Part shown: piece by piece, positions 26,148 through 32,006 of the stretch | How positions within the stretch are numbered: position 1 is the first letter of the stretch | How the letters are laid out: every line of letters begins with the position of its first letter | NCBI GenBank assembly: GCA_963205305.1 | Contig: CAUJIC010000066.1 | Coordinates: forward strand, 1 to 32,006 | Length of the DNA: 32,006 bases | Direction: 5' to 3' | DNA from: Pseudomonadota bacterium | GTDB lineage: Bacteria; Pseudomonadota; Alphaproteobacteria; Rickettsiales; UBA3002 | Notes under the pieces: model-generated | Seen by the model: only the letters and a program-made list of their open reading frames with translations | Told to the model about the DNA's origin: nothing | The model's database searches: none | Made by a program: the position numbers and the translations under genes

Positions 26148-26597
26148 ATGCACACCTATTCCGAAACACGCATCCTGTCCCACTCGCCTGAACAATTGTT
26201 CAAATTGGTTGTGGATATCGAGCGTTACCCTGAGTTCTTACCATGGTGCCGTGGGGCGCGGATTGTTTCGCGCGAAGGCAATTCCTTTCTGGGCGAGTTG
26301 GTCATCAGCTTTTCGCACCTCACCGAGCGCTATACCAGCCGCGTGACACCAACGCCGCCTACCAAAACCACCGAAGGGCGCATCGAGGTCGCACTCGTCA
26401 GTGGCCCCTTCAAACACCTCAACAACCATTGGCGGTTTGTGCCCCACGCGAATGGCTGCGAGATTCACCTCGATCTAGATTTCGAATTTAAATCCAAACT
26501 GCTCGATAAAATGCTCGGCGGCATGTTCGGCAAAGCCTGCGAAAAAATGGTCGGAGCGTTCACGACACGTGCGGAGACACTCTACGGCAAGCTATAG
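26148..26597 (+). CDS. START-like Coq10/RatA family protein
   Basis: A 149-aa SRPBCC/START-fold protein (polyketide cyclase/dehydrase family). It starts with the family pattern SETRILSHSPEQLFKLVVDIERYPEFLPWCRGARIV (residues ~4-39), then the strand GELVISF and the C-terminal helix GMFGKACEKMVGAFTTRAETLY. In eukaryotes and many alphaproteobacteria this family (Coq10) binds ubiquinone and supports respiration; the same fold is annotated RatA in E. coli, where a ribosome-association role was proposed. Next to lipA, a Coq10-type role seems more likely than a toxin, and there is no antitoxin. Its stop overlaps the corA 3' end by 6 bp. Confidence 0.88.
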   Translation: MHTYSETRILSHSPEQLFKLVVDIERYPEFLPWCRGARIVSREGNSFLGELVISFSHLTERYTSRVTPTPPTKTTEGRIEVALVSGPFKHLNNHWRFVPHANGCEIHLDLDFEFKSKLLDKMLGGMFGKACEKMVGAFTTRAETLYGKL

Positions 26598-27566
26598 CAC
26601 ACCACGCCGCTTCAGATATGCATACGGCAAAATAGCGGCAACCAGCATGAGCAGTAGCGCAACAGGGTAGCCTAAATCCCACTTCAACTCTGGCATCACC
26701 TCAAAATTCATTCCATATACCCCTGCCACCAGTGTGGGCGGCAAGAAGATGAGCGATGCAATGGAAAGCACGCGGAACACACTGTTTTGCTCAATCGAAA
26801 TCATGCCCAGCGTTGCATCAAGCAGGAAATTCACCCGCCCCGTGAGGTAGGTTCCGTGGTCCATGAGCCCGATAATATCCTTACGGATTGCCTCGATTTG
26901 CATTTGGTTTTCGGGCAGTGCCGCCTTTTTGTGATGGTTAGCATAGGCTACCACACGGTTGAACGTCACCAAGCTCTCGTGTGTTTTCGAGGAGAGATCA
27001 CCACAGCGCCCAATACGTTCCAGCACTTGCTGATAATCCACCGCCGCTTTTTTCTCCAAGCCCTCAAGGCGGGTGCGAAATACATCTTTTGTAATGCGGT
27101 CAATGTCGCGATCGAGGCGTTCCAGAATATCCGCCATACGGTTTACAATGGCCTCCACCAGCCCCAAAAACAGCGTCACCCCATCATGGTCGCCCACTGG
27201 CAATTTAGGCGCCATGGCAATAAACCGCCTGAACGATGTCGCATCAATATAGCGAATCGTCACCAGCACATGGTCGGTCAGCATGAAGGTAACGGCGTGG
27301 GTTTCTGGCGCGCCACTATCGACCTTCGTCACCATAGTGGTGGTCATGTAATGGGTGCCATGTTCGGTATAAAGGCGATTACTCACCTCAATTTCGCGCA
27401 TCTCTTCATGCGTAGGAATTTCCATTTGCAGGAATTCCTCGACCGCTTTTTCCTCGGCATTGGTAGGGTTCAGCAGGTCAATCCACACCGCATTTTCAGG
27501 GATGCTTAGCCCCTCACCCACTTCGTGCGATAAAATATGGCGGTTTAGCTCGGTAAAAACGATCAT
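26592..27566 (-). CDS. corA: CorA-family divalent metal transporter
   Basis: CorA channels carry Mg2+ (and Co2+/Ni2+) across the inner membrane as pentamers. The 324-aa protein has the long N-terminal cytoplasmic funnel domain and stalk helix (ILERLDRDIDRITKDVF), then two C-terminal helices: IASLIFLPPTLVAGVYGMNF with the GMN selectivity motif at 285-287, and VALLLMLVAAILPYAYL, ending in the basic RRGVL tail. The loop after GMN (FEVMPELKWDLGYP) is of the usual type. The start has GAGGA just upstream. It is monocistronic and overlaps the ratA-like gene tail to tail. Confidence 0.95.
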   Translation of the reverse strand: MIVFTELNRHILSHEVGEGLSIPENAVWIDLLNPTNAEEKAVEEFLQMEIPTHEEMREIEVSNRLYTEHGTHYMTTTMVTKVDSGAPETHAVTFMLTDHVLVTIRYIDATSFRRFIAMAPKLPVGDHDGVTLFLGLVEAIVNRMADILERLDRDIDRITKDVFRTRLEGLEKKAAVDYQQVLERIGRCGDLSSKTHESLVTFNRVVAYANHHKKAALPENQMQIEAIRKDIIGLMDHGTYLTGRVNFLLDATLGMISIEQNSVFRVLSIASLIFLPPTLVAGVYGMNFEVMPELKWDLGYPVALLLMLVAAILPYAYLKRRGVL

Positions 27567-27652
27567 GCGTCCTCGCGTGGTTTTTACTAGGCATAGCAGC
27601 CGCCATCTGCCCTGTCACTTGTGTTTTCGCTCGGCAGTGCTAAGCCTGTGGC

Positions 27653-28027
27653 ATGAAAATAGAGACCCCACACCAGCCCTTCACCCATTCGCATTGGCTC
27701 ACACAAGTGCGCCGTTCGCTACTGCTGGCTATGCTCATCGTCGGCGCGTCGCTTGCTGTTGGCGTGGTGGGCTACCACGCTCTTGGCGGCTTACAGTGGA
27801 TTGATGCATTGCTTGAAGCCTCGATGATATTGGGTGGCATGGGCGCTATTGCCCCCATGACCAACGATAGCGTTAAAATCTTCGCTTCCATCTATGCGCT
27901 CTACAGTGGGTTGATGCTACTCACCACCACGGGGCTACTGCTCGCACCATGGATTCAGCGCATGCTCTACCATACCCACCGCCAAGCGCGGGTGGATGCC
28001 ATGCACGACGAGGGCAAAGTCGAATAA
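27653..28027 (+). CDS. Small inner-membrane protein of unknown function
   Basis: A 124-aa protein with about three hydrophobic segments: SLLLAMLIVGASLAVGVVGY (~22-41), a middle amphipathic stretch (LLEASMILGGMGAIAPM, ~53-70) that looks like a re-entrant or pore-loop helix, and IFASIYALYSGLMLLTTTGLLL (~76-97), then a basic/acidic tail. The helix-loop-helix layout with a Gly-rich central segment resembles two-TM ion-channel-like proteins, but the K+ selectivity sequence TVGYG is absent. It is divergent from corA with 86 bp between starts. No Shine-Dalgarno is visible. Function is unknown; a channel role would be speculation. Confidence 0.75.
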   Translation: MKIETPHQPFTHSHWLTQVRRSLLLAMLIVGASLAVGVVGYHALGGLQWIDALLEASMILGGMGAIAPMTNDSVKIFASIYALYSGLMLLTTTGLLLAPWIQRMLYHTHRQARVDAMHDEGKVE

Positions 28028-28102
28028 GCTACCCTTACTCCTACCCCCCTAAAAATTTCGCTGGTTTTTAGCCCTAGTGCGATGTTAGAAGGCTCATCCT
28101 AT

Positions 28103-28119
28103 GGAGGGGTGTCCGAGTG
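28103..28119 (+). pseudogene. Detached copy of the tRNA-Ser 5' end
   Basis: The 17 bases GGAGGGGTGTCCGAGTG are identical to the first 17 bases of the intact tRNA-Ser at 28182-28198 (acceptor 5' strand and half of the D arm), 79 bp upstream in the same orientation. The following sequence does not continue as a tRNA. It could be the remains of a tandem tRNA copy or a scar of recombination at this tRNA. Confidence 0.6.
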
Positions 28120-28181
28120 CCAGCCCTTCGGCGCATGAGAATTAATAAACCACGAGGTGACTTGTGGTGGTTATGGAATAC

Positions 28182-28271
28182 GGAGGGGTGTCCGAGTGGT
28201 TTAAGGAGCACGCCTGGAAAGTGTGTATACGTGAAAGCGTATCGAGAGTTCGAATCTCTTCCCCTCCGCCA
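28182..28271 (+). tRNA. tRNA-Ser (anticodon GGA)
   Basis: A complete 90-nt class II tRNA. Acceptor GGAGGGG/CCCCTCC, D arm TCCGAG...AGGAGCA, anticodon stem CACGC/GTGTG with loop CTGGAAA (anticodon GGA), long variable arm ATACG-TGAAAG-CGTAT, and T arm GAGAG-TTCGAAT-CTCTT. Discriminator G28268 and CCA are encoded. It is the last chromosomal gene before the integrated cassette. Confidence 0.96.
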
Positions 28272-28724
28272 GACCTCTACAGGTGGTATTTCTCAATAGA
28301 TTATAGGTGGTTGTGAAGTGCCCAGCCTGTGTGACGGTTTGGGGTGTTTTTCGTGTACTTCGCTGGGGCTGGTGGTTTGCTCGCGGCTGCGAAACGCTGC
28401 GATGAGAGAGCGATTATTCTCTGTTTTGTGTGTACTTGCGGCGGGCGATACACGCTTTGAGATTGGCAATTTCCCTGTGCTGATGTGCGCGTACTTTTCA
28501 GCAATTCGGATGTGTTGGCGATAATATGCGCCAGTTGCGGAGAAGAAAGCAATGATGCGTAATCATGGCAGATTGTGACGGCGCGCGCCTTTGCGTAGGC
28601 TTGCCCCATGCATCGATTTTCTCACATAGCAACTGATTATTCTGCGGATTCACTCAGTAAAAGAGTGGATTCAAGCGGCTACCCACGCATTCATGACGAA
28701 ACTTCTCAACCGAGGAAAACCGCC
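28272..28724. other. Non-coding stretch between tRNA-Ser and the DUF2924 gene
   Basis: No convincing gene in 453 bases. An 8-nt-scale hairpin ACCT-CTAC-AGGT follows the tRNA but has no T tract. A short plus-strand frame (28344-28460, GTG start, 38 codons, Gly/Ala/Cys-rich) and a 102-codon minus-strand frame lack Shine-Dalgarno sequences and family resemblance. The DUF2924 reading frame is open from ATG 28608, but those 39 extra codons read as polar, unstructured sequence. This is the likely home of the element's left attachment site. Confidence 0.5.
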
Positions 28725-29159
28725 ATGGATACGAGCCTTTTAGCACAACTTGCAGCGCTGCCGGAGATGGAGGCGACAGAGATGAAAGCCCTCTGGAAAC
28801 GCCTCTACCAGAAACCGCCGCCGCCCTTCAACCGATCCAATTATATCAAGCGACTCGCATACCGTATTCAGGAACTGGCGTATAGGGTGGATTCACGGAA
28901 GCTGGAAAAACGGCTGGAACTCTATGCCCGCCAGCGGATGGATCAACGTTGCAACGCAAAGCCGAAACGCATCATGGATCGTCCCATCACCGGCACACGC
29001 CTGATGCGCGAATATTGTGGGGAAGAACATCACGTCATGGTGCTGGCGCATGGGTTTGAATATCGCGGCAAGCGTTACAAGAGCTTATCGGCCATTGCGC
29101 GCAGCATCACCGGCACGCAGTGGTCGGGGCCGCTGTTTTTTGGGCTTAAACGTTCGTAA
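28725..29159 (+). CDS. DUF2924 protein of the recombinase cassette
   Basis: A 144-aa basic protein with the full DUF2924 pattern: LPEMEATEMKALWKRLYQ, PPPPFNRSNYIKRLAYRIQE (~residues 28-48), then TGTRLMREYCGEEHHVMVL, FEYRGKRYKSLSAIARSITG and a closing WSGPLFFGL. DUF2924 proteins almost always lie immediately before large serine recombinases in alphaproteobacterial elements; the C-terminal YxSLSxIAR..TGTxWSG segment resembles a small DNA-binding fold. A role as accessory or directionality factor is plausible but unproven. ATG 28725 is chosen for its GAGGA Shine-Dalgarno. The recombinase starts 9 bases after the stop. Confidence 0.9.
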   Translation: MDTSLLAQLAALPEMEATEMKALWKRLYQKPPPPFNRSNYIKRLAYRIQELAYRVDSRKLEKRLELYARQRMDQRCNAKPKRIMDRPITGTRLMREYCGEEHHVMVLAHGFEYRGKRYKSLSAIARSITGTQWSGPLFFGLKRS

Positions 29160-29168
29160 GGAGGCAAC

Positions 29169-30506
29169 ATGATACACATCAAACGCAAAATACGCTGCGC
29201 AATTTACACGCGCAAATCGCATGAGGATGGGCTGGAGCAGGAATTTAATAGCCTCGATGCCCAATATGAGGCGTGCACTGCCTATATTCAGAGCCAGCGG
29301 TCGGAAGGATGGATGGCGCTGCCTGACCGCTATGATGATGGCGGGTTCAGCGGCGGCAATATTGAGCGCCCGGCACTCAAGCGATTGCTGAAAGATATAG
29401 ATAACGGGCTGGTGGATGTGATCATCGTCTATAAAATCGACCGCATGTCCCGCTCGCTGTATGATTTTGTGAAGCTGATGGATGCGTTCGAAAAACGTGG
29501 TGTGACGTTCGTGTCGGTGACGCAGCATTTTAACACCACCACGCCGATGGGTAAATTGACGCTCAATATTCTGCTCTCCTTCGCGCAGTTTGAACGTGAG
29601 ATTACGGGTGAACGCATCCGCGATAAACTTGCCGCGTCGAAGAAAAAGGGCATGTGGATGGGTGGTACGCCGCCGCTGGGCTATGACGTCAAAGACCGCA
29701 AGCTGGTGGTGAACGAGCAGGAAGCCGAAATGATCCGCCACATCTTCCAGCGTTTTGCGGTGCTGCAATCGATCACCTCGCTCGTTGCAGAAATACGCGA
29801 GCGCGGGTTTCGCACCAAGACCTATACCAGCAAAACCGAGCGTGTACGCGAGGGTCGGTTAATGGATAAGGGGTTTGTCTATCGGCTACTGAACAACAGA
29901 CTTTACCTCGGCGAAATCACCCACCATGAGCAATGCTACCCTGGTCTGCATGCGGCAATTATTGAGCGAAGCCTATGGGACAAGGTGCATGCGGTGATGA
30001 AGGAAAGCCCGCGCACACGCGCCAATATGACCCGCCGCGAGATTAGTGCGCCGCTGCGTGGAGTGATGCGCTGCGCTGGCTGCGACTCCGGCATGACGCC
30101 CAGCAGCACAAGGCGGCGCGGCAAACTGTATCGCTATTACGTTCCCAATAATCACCTGAAGAAATCCTGCCTGACATGCCCGGTTGGCAGCATCAGCGCG
30201 GGTGAGATTGAGGAGATCGTGCTGCAGCAATTGCAGGGTGCATTGCAATCTCCTGATGCGATAGTGCAAACATGGGAGGCAGCGGTGGCGCATGACCCAC
30301 GCATTACCGAACATGAGATACGCGCAGCGCTGGGCAACATCCGCACATTGTGGGATGACTTATTCCCCGCTGAGCAGGAGCGGCTGATCAAGAGCCTCAC
30401 GCAAAGCGTCACGATTCATCCTGATCGGGTGGATATTATGCTGAACCTGCAGGGCATGGATGAGCTGGCGCGCAGCATCTGCAAACGGCGCGAGGTGGCG
30501 GCATGA
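29169..30506 (+). CDS. Large serine recombinase (site-specific integrase)
   Basis: A 445-aa recombinase that would integrate or excise the element. The N-terminal resolvase domain (~1-150) has the nucleophile Ser17 in AIYTRKSHEDG, Arg residues in VYKIDRMSRS, the DDGGFSGGNIERPAL segment and FAQFEREITGERIRDK. The recombinase domain follows (GGTPPLGYDV, RLLNNRLYLGEI), then a zinc ribbon with two Cys pairs (MRCAGCDSG and SCLTCPVG, ~residues 300-340) and a C-terminal helical part. At 445 aa it is short for the class (often 450-550) and lacks an obvious long coiled-coil arm. SD AAGGAGG gives a firm start. The next gene overlaps by 4 bp. Confidence 0.95.
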   Translation: MIHIKRKIRCAIYTRKSHEDGLEQEFNSLDAQYEACTAYIQSQRSEGWMALPDRYDDGGFSGGNIERPALKRLLKDIDNGLVDVIIVYKIDRMSRSLYDFVKLMDAFEKRGVTFVSVTQHFNTTTPMGKLTLNILLSFAQFEREITGERIRDKLAASKKKGMWMGGTPPLGYDVKDRKLVVNEQEAEMIRHIFQRFAVLQSITSLVAEIRERGFRTKTYTSKTERVREGRLMDKGFVYRLLNNRLYLGEITHHEQCYPGLHAAIIERSLWDKVHAVMKESPRTRANMTRREISAPLRGVMRCAGCDSGMTPSSTRRRGKLYRYYVPNNHLKKSCLTCPVGSISAGEIEEIVLQQLQGALQSPDAIVQTWEAAVAHDPRITEHEIRAALGNIRTLWDDLFPAEQERLIKSLTQSVTIHPDRVDIMLNLQGMDELARSICKRREVAA

Positions 30507-30907
30507 AAAAGCAGCCCTCCGTTGGGTTATGCATCAGCGTGCCAGTGCGGTTTCGGCGGCGCGGTGGCAGGAAACTTATTCTATCCCCCGAAGGCATGCC
30601 ACAAAACATTGCGGATACGGCAAAACCTGACGATGTAATGATCCATGCGCTGGCACGGGCTTGGAAGTGGCAGAATATGTATGAAAACGGCGAGTATGGT
30701 TCGCTGGAAGCATTCGCCGAGCGGCATCGCCTTAACAAGTCGTATACGGCACGTGTAATGCGGCTCAATTTTCTGGCGCCGGATATTCGGGAAGCCATTA
30801 TGAACGGCACGCATCCCAAGGGTCTCAGGCTCGCCGATCTGATGCATCCATTCCCCCCCGAATGGGATTTGCAGTGTCAGAAATTTGGGTTTTATCCCGC
30901 GCAATAA
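30503..30907 (+). CDS. Recombinase-associated HTH protein
   Basis: A 134-aa protein whose ATGA start overlaps the recombinase stop. The N-terminus VPVRFRRRGGRKLILSPEG is basic; residues ~45-105 form a predicted DNA-binding region with a ParB/KorB-like helix-turn-helix (SLEAFAERHRLNKSYTARVM, followed by RLNFLAPDIREAIMNG). It ends in a FPPEWDLQ motif. Proteins of this shape commonly follow DUF2924-recombinase pairs in alphaproteobacterial elements. A regulator of the cassette or a recombination accessory factor is plausible. Confidence 0.82.
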   Translation: MKKQPSVGLCISVPVRFRRRGGRKLILSPEGMPQNIADTAKPDDVMIHALARAWKWQNMYENGEYGSLEAFAERHRLNKSYTARVMRLNFLAPDIREAIMNGTHPKGLRLADLMHPFPPEWDLQCQKFGFYPAQ

Positions 30908-30950
30908 TTTTATCCTCTGCGGCAAAATACTGTAATATAACGATTATATA

Positions 30951-30979
30951 TTGTCGATGCTACGCGCTGTTGCTATGAT
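30951..30979 (+). promoter_or_regulatory. Candidate promoter before the 209-aa gene
   Basis: TTGTCG (30951-30956), a 17-nt spacer and TATGAT (30974-30979, 5/6). Transcription would begin near 30986, about 27 nt before ATG 31013. The region just upstream is strongly AT-rich (AATATAACGATTATATATT) and partly palindromic, a possible operator. Confidence 0.4.
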
Positions 30980-31012
30980 GTACGCATTACCACCACACCA
31001 GCACGTATATCT

Positions 31013-31642
31013 ATGCCACTACCAGAAAAACTGTTTTTTGAGTTGGGTGAATGTGCCGAGCGTTGGCATGTAACGATGTGTGATGTGCAGTATTACATCA
31101 CACATGGATATTTGGAGGCGCAGGCATGGGTGCCATTTACAGACGTTGAGTTTTGTCGTGTTGACGCGCAAACGGGTCAGGTGCGTTCATGGTTCATGGA
31201 GCATCAGGGCTATGCGGCACTTTTCCCAGAAACCTGTCGCCGCATATTCAGCCAGCAGGGTTGCATGGTGTTTGGTTTTCGCATGGCGGGAAGCGACGAT
31301 TTTTTCAAATTACAATCAGGCCTGATGGTACGCCTCGCCGATCTTTTTATCAGCCGCGAGGAATTGCAGCGGTTTGAGCAAGTCTATGATCTTGCGTCCC
31401 CTGCAGCATCTCCCGGGCGCGCAGGTCGCCCAAGCGTGATGGATAAAATAATGGCGGAACTACAGCGGCGCATTGAAACGGGCAAGGACATGAAATCCAA
31501 TAACGCCGAGGCAGAACATCTCTACCGCTGGGCGGAAGCGACAATTAGAGATCACGCCATTCCAAGTATTGCCACCATCGCCAATAATGTCGGGCTGTTT
31601 CGCAAGAAACTCCGCCAGAACGCGCACGCAATCGCTTCATGA
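31013..31642 (+). CDS. Uncharacterised element protein, 209 aa
   Basis: I do not recognise the family. The N-terminus ELGECAERWHVTMCDVQYYITHGYLEA (~residues 10-36) has the shape of a MerR/excisionase-type helix-turn-helix. The middle is aromatic-rich (YAALFPETCRRIFSQQGCMVFGFRMAG). After an Ala/Pro/Gly linker (ASPAASPGRAGRPS) there is a C-terminal helical region with AELQRRIETGKDM and a second HTH-like stretch (SIATIANNVGLFRKKLRQ). It follows its own candidate promoter and lacks a Shine-Dalgarno, unlike the other element genes. Likely a DNA-binding regulator of the element; confidence in function is low. Confidence 0.72.
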   Translation: MPLPEKLFFELGECAERWHVTMCDVQYYITHGYLEAQAWVPFTDVEFCRVDAQTGQVRSWFMEHQGYAALFPETCRRIFSQQGCMVFGFRMAGSDDFFKLQSGLMVRLADLFISREELQRFEQVYDLASPAASPGRAGRPSVMDKIMAELQRRIETGKDMKSNNAEAEHLYRWAEATIRDHAIPSIATIANNVGLFRKKLRQNAHAIAS

Positions 31643-31704
31643 AATCACCTGATATCATGTAATATCGTGGCAGTTTTTCGTGATTATGATCGCAGTCAGG
31701 ATGC

Positions 31705-31730
31705 CCTCCATCGCAACCCAGTGATGGAGG
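31705..31730 (+). promoter_or_regulatory. Hairpin that buries the RBS of the excisionase-like gene
   Basis: CCTCCATC (31705-31712) pairs perfectly with GATGGAGG (31723-31730) around a 10-nt loop. The 3' arm contains the Shine-Dalgarno GGAGG (31726-31730), 9 nt before ATG 31740. When folded, the RBS would be inaccessible. The pairing is seen directly; translational control is inferred. Confidence 0.6.
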
Positions 31731-31739
31731 AACATAACC

Positions 31740-31967
31740 ATGACGGACACAAGGCATCTCAATCAGATCGATCTCTCACGCAGGCTGGGCGTATCCCACC
31801 GCACGTTAGAGCGCTGGCGCTGGCAGGGTGTTGGTCCGGCGTTTCTTAAAATCGGTGGGCGGGTAAAATACCGCCTGCAAGATGTGGAATCATTTGAGCT
31901 TAGCCGCATCTGCCGCAGCACGGCGGATGAATATCGCTTCAGCGACCAGCCAGAAATCTCCGCATGA
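31740..31967 (+). CDS. AlpA/excisionase-like HTH protein
   Basis: A 75-aa protein with a MerR-type winged HTH: LSRRLGVSHRTLERWRWQG (~residues 12-30), GPAFLKIGGRVKYRLQDVE (~32-50), the pattern of HTH_17/AlpA proteins that control excision or transcription in integrative elements. GGAGG is 9 nt upstream but lies in a perfect hairpin. The stop overlaps a possible ATG (ATGATG), and another ATG occurs at 31980, so a following gene probably starts here and is cut by the window end. Confidence 0.88.
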   Translation: MTDTRHLNQIDLSRRLGVSHRTLERWRWQGVGPAFLKIGGRVKYRLQDVESFELSRICRSTADEYRFSDQPEISA

Positions 31968-32006
31968 TGCGGGGGTGTCATGCTCATGTACCTCCCTCCG
32001 CCCATT

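Larger units (their letters stand above)
28272..32006 (+). mobile_element. Left part of an integrated phage-like or integrative element
   Basis: Starting just after tRNA-Ser(GGA), all genes are on the plus strand and belong to a mobile set: DUF2924 protein, large serine recombinase, recombinase-linked HTH protein, an unknown 209-aa protein and an AlpA/excisionase-like HTH. The same DUF2924-recombinase pairing occurs in alphaproteobacterial prophages, including Wolbachia phage WO. The left end is placed at the tRNA by context only; no att repeat pair can be closed because the element runs past the window. Structural, portal or replication genes are not visible. Confidence 0.7.

Noticed and set aside
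26148..26597. RatA toxin of a toxin-antitoxin pair
   Set aside because: No antitoxin gene is adjacent, and the lipA neighbourhood fits a Coq10-type ubiquinone-binding role better.
28301..28609. 102-codon minus-strand frame after tRNA-Ser
   Set aside because: No Shine-Dalgarno, Ser/Gln/Thr-rich low-information sequence, no recognisable motif. Left as non-coding.
29085..29768. 227-codon minus-strand frame across the DUF2924-recombinase junction
   Set aside because: Both plus-strand genes are secure by family and SD; the minus frame has no supporting signal.
31994..32002. Nine-base match CCCTCCGCC to the tRNA-Ser 3' end (28262-28270), as a possible right att site
   Set aside because: Too short, lies near the start of the next gene only 30 bases after an element gene, and the flanks do not match. 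Chance is likely.
31980..32006. Start of a further element gene at ATG 31980 (or at the ATGA overlapping the previous stop)
   Set aside because: Only about nine codons are visible and two frames are possible, so no gene can be supported.

Overview
The window is a 32 kb piece of an alphaproteobacterial chromosome, mostly conserved housekeeping genes, with an integrated element entering at the right end. Class-level placement rests on gene order and families: AddB rather than RecBCD, rpoZ next to a bifunctional Rsh, pdxJ-acpS, dapA-smpB, tpiA-secG-pyrG-kdsA divergent from a PpiD-like gene and trpE, lipA beside a Coq10/RatA gene, and a perfect CtrA-type box (GTTAA-N7-TTAAC). KdsA implies a Gram-negative LPS envelope. 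I cannot place it below class.

Layout. 1-2689: 3' part of aconitase acnA, a conserved small protein and a small lipoprotein (+). 2690-8126 (-): addB, an unknown 391-aa protein behind a CtrA-like promoter, smpB and dapA. 8212-8325: tRNA-Pro(TGG) and a bidirectional terminator. 8458-12219 (-): tpiA, secG, pyrG, kdsA as one overlapping operon. 12314-15315 (+): PpiD-like chaperone and trpE. 15317-17177 (-): queE-queC-queF, queuosine/preQ0-preQ1 synthesis. 17217-19797 (+): metZ, two adjacent DUF192-type secreted proteins and a stand-alone HPt protein. 19775-24756 (-): HTH regulator, rpoZ, rsh, an Ala/Lys/Gly-rich protein, pdxJ, acpS. 24837-28027: lipA, a 101-aa unknown, ratA/coq10-like gene, corA and a small membrane protein.

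28103-32006: a tRNA-Ser(GGA) gene preceded by a 17-bp copy of its own 5' end, followed by a cassette typical of alphaproteobacterial prophage-like or integrative elements: DUF2924 protein, large serine recombinase, HTH protein, an unknown 209-aa protein and an excisionase/AlpA-like HTH protein. The element continues past the window. Its last visible gene has its ribosome-binding site buried in a perfect 8-bp hairpin.

Regulation. Several first genes of transcription units (the 391-aa gene, dapA, metZ, rsh, ratA) lack a Shine-Dalgarno sequence and have a -10-like hexamer 6-10 nt before the start codon, which suggests leaderless mRNAs. Inside operons, genes are packed with ATGA, GTGA or TAATG stop/start overlaps. 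I found no complete undescribed system. The best leads are the CtrA-box promoter with its unknown protein, the tRNA-Ser 5' duplication beside the recombinase cassette, the occluded RBS, and the CTAG-rich repeat between rpoZ and rsh.
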